Part shown: piece by piece, positions 49,509 through 54,301 of the stretch
Position numbering within the stretch: the first letter of the stretch is position 1
Layout: each line of letters begins with the position of its first letter
NCBI RefSeq assembly: GCF_014698115.1
Contig: NZ_JACJSJ010000052.1
Span: forward strand, 1 to 54,301
Source: Nostoc sp. FACHB-973
Lineage (GTDB): Bacteria > Cyanobacteriota > Cyanobacteriia > Cyanobacteriales > Nostocaceae
Length of the DNA: 54,301 bases
Direction: 5' to 3'
Made by a program: the position numbers and the translations under genes
The notes under the pieces: model-generated
What the model was told of the DNA's origin: nothing
The model's database searches: none
Seen by the model: only the letters and a program-made list of their open reading frames with translations

Positions 49509-49948
49509 AATACTCTATCCCAAACTGAGTCCTGAGTCACCGAAGTTCTAATCTCAGTAAGTCTGAAGTCTAAAGTTCTTGCTGAGTGCTGAGACAATAG
49601 TACAGATCATCGTAGGGATACAACATTAGTCATTGGTGTGCCTTACTTATGTACCTTATTCAAATGAGAATTGTTATAGATTTAAGTTAATACCAATTCA
49701 AACAATCTTTGCAACACATCGATCATCTGTAGGGGCGTACAGCTGTGCGCCCCTACCCAATGTATTTGTCGCATTCTTTTTTCAAATTGGTATAAAGTGA
49801 AATGTAAATATTAAAGGCTGATGCAAGTTCAAACAGCCAAATAATAGCGCCTGGATACACTCTGTTTAATTATCAGGAGCAAAGCGCGATTCTCTTGCCA
49901 AAAGGCTGCGCCCGTGCGTGCAAAATATTTACAGTGTTGCCTAAAATT
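49509..49948. other. Intergenic between thioredoxin and ribD, with a MITE-like element
   Basis: Divergent spacer of 440 bases. The palindromic element at 49690-49794 is listed separately. No FMN riboswitch-like sequence was recognised ahead of ribD, though this cannot be excluded without covariance search. Confidence 0.45.
49690..49794. repeat. MITE-like palindromic element
   Basis: About 105 bases with imperfect terminal inverted repeats: ATACCAATTCAAACAATC on the left and its partner ...TTTCAAATTGGTAT on the right. The centre is the palindrome GTAGGGGCG (49729-49737), TACAGCTGTG, CGCCCCTAC (49748-49756). The same core occurs near 47560. It carries no ORF, so if mobile it would depend on a transposase in trans. 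Confidence 0.5.
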
Positions 49949-51160
49949 ATGGATAATTTCCCAGTGGTCGCTCAAGCGGATGCATCCCTACCCAATTACC
50001 CTCAGGAAAATACACCTTTAATGTGGCTGAATACCGATTCAGAGTCACCACCAAAGGAAAAAGTCGGAAGTGACTTTGACTCTCGGATGATGCAGCGGTG
50101 TTTGGAACTTGCTCGCCGCGCCTTAGGGCGTACTTCACCAAATCCGCTAGTGGGAGCGGTGATTGTCAAGGATGGGGAGATTGTCGGCGAAGGGTTTCAT
50201 CCTCGTGCAGGTGAGCCTCATGCAGAAGTGTTTGCCTTGAAAGCAGCAGGAGTTCGGGCTGAGGGCGCAACAATTTATGTCAGTCTCGAACCTTGTAATC
50301 ACCACGGACGCACTCCCCCTTGTTCGGAAGCCTTGATTAAAGCAGGATTGGCAAAGGTGATAGTGGGTATGGTTGATCCCAATCCACTAGTAGCTGGAGG
50401 GGGTATTGCCCGTTTACGTGCGGCGGGGATCGAAGTCGTGGTAGGAGTAGAAGAGGAAGCTTGTCGTCAGATTAATGAAGGCTTTGTTCATCGCATTCTC
50501 TACAAACGACCTCTGGGAATTTTAAAATATGCCATGACTTTAGATGGCAAAATTGCTACTACCTCTGGTCACAGCGCTTGGGTAACCAGCCAAGATTCCC
50601 GGACTGAAGTGCATCAACTGCGGGCGGCTTGTGATGCTGTAATTGTCGGCGGTAATACAGTACGACTGGATAATCCTTACTTAACTAGCCATCAGGTGGG
50701 GGCACATAATCCCCTGCGGGTGGTAATGAGTCGCCATCTTAACTTACCGGAAAATGCCCGCCTGTGGCAAACTGCGGATGCTCCAACTTTGGTGTTGACA
50801 GAGGAAGGCGCTAACCCCGATTTTCAAGAACTGTTGCTCAAACAGGGGGTGGAGTTAGTGCAATTCACGTCACTTACACCAGATAAAGCAATGGCGTACT
50901 TATACGAACGGGGTTTTTGTAGTGTGTTGTGGGAGTGTGGTAGTACTTTAGCTGCTAGTGCGATCGCTCAAGGAGCAGTGCAAAAAGTCTTAGCATTCAT
51001 TGCCCCGAAAATCATTGGTGGTAGCATTGCTCCCACACCTGTGGGCGATTTAGGTTTTACTACCATGACTCAGGCACTATCTTTAGAACGTGTTCGTTGG
51101 CGTGTAGTAGGCTCAGACTGCTTAGTGGAAGGTTATTTCCCCCAAATAAGTCAATCATGA
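49949..51160 (+). CDS. ribD: Bifunctional riboflavin deaminase-reductase
   Basis: Riboflavin synthesis, about 403 residues from ATG 49949. N-terminal pyrimidine deaminase with zinc ligands H91 and E93 in the PHAEVFAL box (H-A-E) and C116/C125 in EPCNHHGRTPPC. C-terminal reductase domain (about 190-400) with ILKYAMTLDGKIAT, VIVGGNTVRLDNPYLT and LWECGSTLAASAIAQG. Deaminates 2,5-diamino-6-ribosylamino-pyrimidinone 5'-phosphate and reduces its ribose. The first 45 residues (MDNFPVVAQADAS...) are a non-conserved N-terminal extension. A TTG 54 bases upstream is open but not preferred. Confidence 0.94.
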   Translation: MDNFPVVAQADASLPNYPQENTPLMWLNTDSESPPKEKVGSDFDSRMMQRCLELARRALGRTSPNPLVGAVIVKDGEIVGEGFHPRAGEPHAEVFALKAAGVRAEGATIYVSLEPCNHHGRTPPCSEALIKAGLAKVIVGMVDPNPLVAGGGIARLRAAGIEVVVGVEEEACRQINEGFVHRILYKRPLGILKYAMTLDGKIATTSGHSAWVTSQDSRTEVHQLRAACDAVIVGGNTVRLDNPYLTSHQVGAHNPLRVVMSRHLNLPENARLWQTADAPTLVLTEEGANPDFQELLLKQGVELVQFTSLTPDKAMAYLYERGFCSVLWECGSTLAASAIAQGAVQKVLAFIAPKIIGGSIAPTPVGDLGFTTMTQALSLERVRWRVVGSDCLVEGYFPQISQS

Positions 51161-51206
51161 GAAGGAATCAGAATTCAGAATTCAGAATTTAGTGATTTTG
51201 CTGTTA

Positions 51207-51422
51207 TCAACACTGACGTTCATGAGCAATATCACGTATGAGTGCTAGCCGAGATTGAATGTAGTGGCACAGATAATCAGTTTCGTTAGAATTTAACAAA
51301 ATTTGGGTTTCGGTTTGTTTCACCAACCACTGCACCAAGCTAGCATCATCAAGTTGTAAGAGGAGCTTAGCTTGGGCGGTTTCAACCACAGACCAAAGCT
51401 GACGCATAATTGTAGGAGTCAT
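51207..51422 (-). CDS. Small hypothetical protein, 71 aa
   Basis: Begins MTPTIMRQLWSVVETAQAK, with GAGGT placed 3 bases before its ATG. Helical and leucine-rich (LLLQLDDASLVQWLVKQ, DYLCHYIQSRLALIRDIA), ending in HERQC. Two cysteines are present, without metal-motif spacing. No known domain is recognised. Convergent with ribD and 46 bases away. The coding-like composition and ribosome-binding site support a real gene. Confidence 0.65.
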   Translation of the reverse strand: MTPTIMRQLWSVVETAQAKLLLQLDDASLVQWLVKQTETQILLNSNETDYLCHYIQSRLALIRDIAHERQC

Positions 51423-51930
51423 CAGACCTCAATAGAATCATTAGCTTAGCTGTTTTCAGATTACACAATTTTGATCGCACTTTACGACATGAATGTGGAA
51501 GCTGAGACAAGTATTATTAAAAACTTAATAATGGTATTTATAACTTTATGAAGATTCAGAATTGAAAATGGGCATTGGGCATTGGACGTGGGAAAGATAG
51601 AATTTTATGAGTTTATTCCCAAAACCTGGAACAAAAATTTACTAATCTTAAAAACCTAGTTTTTGTGCTTGGGAAGACTGAAATTGTGTTGATTTCGGCT
51701 CAAGAAGCAGAATTTTTTAAGTTCTTTCTTGAATAGTTTATCTGTGTTGTAGGATACAAAAATTTTAATGATTTAGAATCTAGAATCCAGAGTTGGTGAA
51801 TTAGGAAGACTTTGATAACCAAGCTTAATAATCAACCAGAAAATCAATAAGTCTTACCAAGGCTGATTTTCCAAAGATTCTGGGTTATGGCTACTGATTT
51901 TAATGTTTTAAACCAATTTCTGCCAAAAAA
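51423..51930. other. Intergenic downstream of the protein kinase
   Basis: About 500 bases, AT-rich, containing GGGCATTGGGCATT repeat units at about 51569-51583. It probably holds the promoter of the 71-codon gene and the untranslated end of the kinase transcript. No hairpin terminator stands out. Confidence 0.4.
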
Positions 51931-53745
51931 TTAACATTTTCTACCTGTAGATGGACTCACAAAATCATGTAAATCTGCATCCCAAATACTGATGTAAATA
52001 AAATCACATTCTTGGCGGATAATCTGACCCTTAACTGAGCCATTCTTGAAGCTAAAATTATCAGACTGGCGGTCTTGTACCTGTTTCAGTCCCTGCTTAA
52101 TATCTTCAGTAGCTTGCCCATTTAAGAGTCCATTTAAGGTAGCTTCCATTACTTGTGGGTCTACTGTTTCGGCAAAAGATACCTCCGTTTGACGCAGCAT
52201 TTGGGAATTGCGATCAAATAAGTAGCCAAGGTCTATTTTGTTTGGTACGAGTTTGTAAACAACAGCACGGGTATTACCCCACGCACCTCTTAAATCTTTC
52301 CTTGGTTTGCCAAGGGTAGCTTCTACAATATTTCTGGATGTACCTGTGGGAAATGCGGGAACGCTTTGTCTACTGGCAGTAGCAGCTAATTTACTGCGCG
52401 GCTTTTTCTGTGGTGTAGAACGTGCTTCTGGTGTGGGAACCGCGGCTTGATTCTCTGGTTCTGGTGTTGGTGTTGCTACTGGTGTTGGAGTCTCTAAAGG
52501 CACAGGCTCATTTTCTGGCTGTGGTGTGGATGCAACTGGGGGATTAAAGGTTGGCAGAGGTTCGGGAGTTACTTGTGGCTGTGGTGGTGAGATGGGTACA
52601 ACTGGGACTAGAGGAGGTTGGGAAGAAATAGCTGGATTGGTAAGTGTAGGAGTGGGAAGAGATTCTGGGGATGGAGTGGGAGTTGTGGCAATGGTTGTCT
52701 GTAGTTGTTGCTGACGATTCATGCCAGAAATGGCAAATGCACCAATCAAGCTGCCTAGTAGCAAGCTACCAACAATTACAGCAGGTTTTTGCCAGTTTCC
52801 AGGAGTGGAAATTGGAGTTTTTTGCGGGGAATACAATGGCTGGGTTTGTCGAGTTGATGTAGCAGTGCCAGACAAGCTGATTGTGTTGGCAGTTGTAGGT
52901 GATTCTGGGACAATATAACTAGGAGACTGCAATGCATGTAGCATTTTACTCGCAGTACTGTAGCGATCGCCTGCATGAGGCTTAATTGCTTGATTGAGTA
53001 CCGCCGCTAATTCAGCAGACACATTAGGGACGTGGTGTTGCCAAAGTATTTCGCCACTTTGCAAATCGGTTTGTAGTTCTTGCGGGTGTTTGCCAGTCAG
53101 CAAATAAATCGCCGTCAAGCCTAAACTGTAGATATCAGTGGCGTAAACTGGACGCCCAACGGCTTGTTCGCTAGGCATATACCCAGGCGTACCAATGACG
53201 AGCGATCGCGTGGGGTATCCTGGAGAAGTCACCACCGAACGAATTGTTTCTTTAACTGCACCAAAATCAATCAAAACTGGCTTGCCATCAACAGAACGGA
53301 TAATGATGTTCTCAGGCTTGATATCCCGGTGAATGATGCCCTTGCTGTGGACATAATCCAAGACTGATAGCAGACTCAAGAGGATTCCCCGAACAGCAGT
53401 TTCACTTTCAAATCCTTTAGCTTCAACAACTTTCGTTAAGGTTTGTCCGTGAATCCATTCTTGGACAAGATAAAATTGCCCATTCTCAGAAAAATAAGCA
53501 TAGAGTTTGGGAATTTGGTTACAACTTTCGCCCAAATACTCCAAGGTTGCTGCTTCTCTCTTAAACCGTTCTTGGATTATTTGGTAAGTTTGCGGGTCAT
53601 TATTGGTTATCGGTTTGAGTTGCTTGATTACACACCGACGTTGAGAAGGCATATGGGTGTCTTCTGCGAGGAAGGTTTCGCCAAACCCACCAGCACCGAT
53701 TACCTGGATAACTTGATAGCGATTGTTTAGCAGCGTTGTTGTCAT
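51931..53745 (-). CDS. Membrane-bound Hanks-type Ser/Thr protein kinase
   Basis: A 604-residue kinase. Kinase domain at about 9-270: glycine-rich loop GAGGFGETFLA (17-27), K41 (VIKQLKP), HRDIKPENI with H139-R140-D141, DFG 160-162 (LIDFGAVK), APE-like PSEQ (191-194). One membrane segment (321-341, PAVIVGSLLLGSLIGAFAISG). A Pro/Thr/Gln-rich linker (about 355-450), then an outside domain of about 150 residues with SRNIVEATLGKPRKDLRG and LKQVQDRQSDNFSFK. The outer domain is unrecognised and may sense a wall or ligand signal. Many cyanobacteria have families of such kinases with unknown targets. Confidence 0.92.
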   Translation of the reverse strand: MTTTLLNNRYQVIQVIGAGGFGETFLAEDTHMPSQRRCVIKQLKPITNNDPQTYQIIQERFKREAATLEYLGESCNQIPKLYAYFSENGQFYLVQEWIHGQTLTKVVEAKGFESETAVRGILLSLLSVLDYVHSKGIIHRDIKPENIIIRSVDGKPVLIDFGAVKETIRSVVTSPGYPTRSLVIGTPGYMPSEQAVGRPVYATDIYSLGLTAIYLLTGKHPQELQTDLQSGEILWQHHVPNVSAELAAVLNQAIKPHAGDRYSTASKMLHALQSPSYIVPESPTTANTISLSGTATSTRQTQPLYSPQKTPISTPGNWQKPAVIVGSLLLGSLIGAFAISGMNRQQQLQTTIATTPTPSPESLPTPTLTNPAISSQPPLVPVVPISPPQPQVTPEPLPTFNPPVASTPQPENEPVPLETPTPVATPTPEPENQAAVPTPEARSTPQKKPRSKLAATASRQSVPAFPTGTSRNIVEATLGKPRKDLRGAWGNTRAVVYKLVPNKIDLGYLFDRNSQMLRQTEVSFAETVDPQVMEATLNGLLNGQATEDIKQGLKQVQDRQSDNFSFKNGSVKGQIIRQECDFIYISIWDADLHDFVSPSTGRKC

Positions 53746-53889
53746 GAAAAGTTACAAGCGTGCGCCATTCTCCAATGTAACTCAGTCGGCACAATTGTTA
53801 GAGGTTGTTTGAAAAGTCCTCTTGTCGGTATCAAAAGTTTTAGATCCTCCTAAATCCTCCTTAAAAAGGGGGACTTTGACTGTAATTTT
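53746..53889. other. Spacer with AGGGGGAC repeat before the IS relic
   Basis: Contains the promoter of the kinase (-). CCTCCTAAATCCTCCTTAAAAAGGGGGAC at about 53847-53875 is a short inverted-repeat-like motif found near mobile elements in cyanobacteria. It may be the edge of the IS-derived fragment. Confidence 0.35.
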
Positions 53890-54301
53890 GAAAGAATTTG
53901 GATTGCTGATGGCTCAACACGCTTAAGTCTTATTCCGTAAGCTAAAAAGCTTGGAAGACTTGAAAACAGGTCAGTTAGCCGGAAAAATCTCTACAGTTAT
54001 TGATTTGGTTACTCGTTTACCTGCTGAAGTTTGGTTTCACACTCATCCCACAGTTTTGGACACCAATTTTGAAGCGGCGTTACTCAGTTTAGTGACCGCT
54101 AAGACTTTAATTTTACTCGACAGAGGTTTCTATCATTTTCAGTTTTTACAACAACTGATTAATCAAGAAGTCCATTTTATTACTCGTTTACAGCATTTAC
54201 GGCTGCTATGAGGTACAGTAGCAACAACTAGCAAACCAGTTTCTTAAATGTTGAGGATTTATTAAGTCGAGTGCAACTGAGATTAGTTTATCAACCATTT
54301 C
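53890..54301 (+). pseudogene. IS4-type transposase fragment, frameshifted and cut by the window edge
   Basis: Reads ERIWIADGSTRLSLIP in one frame (53890-53937), then shifts at about 53915-53935 into FRKLKSLEDLKTGQLAGK (53933 onward), continuing TVIDLVTRLPAEVWFHTHP and LILLDRGFYHFQFLQQLINQ to a stop at 54211. IADGS and DRGFY mark DDE catalytic regions of IS4-family transposases. The remaining sequence to 54301 is in yet another frame. The product cannot be active. The N-terminal part of the transposase and the left IS end are missing. Confidence 0.8.

Noticed and set aside
49509..49948. FMN riboswitch upstream of ribD
   Set aside because: No recognisable conserved FMN aptamer sequence; the visible structure is a repeat palindrome.

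Overview
The window is a stretch of chromosome from a filamentous, probably heterocyst-forming cyanobacterium (Nostocales, Nostoc-like). The evidence is the very frequent HIP1 octamer GCGATCGC, many heptamer-type tandem repeats (GGGGCAT, GGGGACT, CCAATGA families, resembling the STRR repeats of heterocystous cyanobacteria), and typical cyanobacterial proteins: an RNase E ending in the Arg-rich nonapeptide, ferredoxin-type glutamate synthase, DUF1825, DUF1997, and the rne-rnhB and rpsL-rpsG-fusA-tuf-rpsJ clusters. Most of the window is ordinary housekeeping sequence. No tRNA, rRNA or CRISPR array was seen.

Layout. 0.2-5.6 kb: an LL-diaminopimelate aminotransferase-like protein (-), a small hypothetical (-), a STAS-domain protein and a large radical SAM/DUF2344 fusion. 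5.6-9.7 kb: a 1.3-kb gene-free leader, then rne and rnhB (+). 9.8-12.5 kb: a DUF1997 protein (-), pheA (+) and a Lon-substrate-binding-domain protein (-). 12.6-18.6 kb: str operon on the minus strand (rpsL, rpsG, fusA, tuf, rpsJ, with a clear terminator after rpsJ), preceded by an IscA-like gene. 19-21.9 kb: a mannose-6-phosphate-isomerase-type cupin and an exported phosphodiester glycosidase-family protein. 22.6-27.3 kb: glutamate synthase (+). 27.7-33.2 kb: polysaccharide deacetylase, a long AT-rich gap with an orphan terminator-like hairpin, signal peptidase I, HhH protein, TM2 protein, J-domain/TPR protein and DUF1825. 33.2-38.6 kb: class A PBP, tyrS, pyrF, an exported hypothetical, a DUF29 gene, and a decayed copy of the hypothetical's 3' end. 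38.6-45.8 kb: Ser-rich membrane protein, an intein-containing family-4-type uracil-DNA glycosylase, a phosphoribosyltransferase, a zinc-ribbon protein, uvrC, a 59-residue small gene and a response regulator. 46-54.3 kb: a PEP-CTERM protein, a second LL-DAP-aminotransferase-like gene, thioredoxin, ribD, a small hypothetical, a Ser/Thr kinase, and a frameshifted IS4-type transposase relic at the right edge.

The most striking object is the intein (39581-40654, minus strand) with LAGLIDADG endonuclease motifs. It sits directly in front of the cysteine expected to be the third [4Fe-4S] ligand of the uracil-DNA glycosylase, so one residue would serve both as splicing nucleophile and as cluster ligand. 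A second theme is invasion of genes by intergenic repeat DNA: repeat-like segments lie in frame inside the radical SAM gene (twice) and the second aminotransferase, and repeat DNA supplies the pyrF start. A third is the DUF29 gene lying between a gene and a decayed duplicate of that gene's 3' end.
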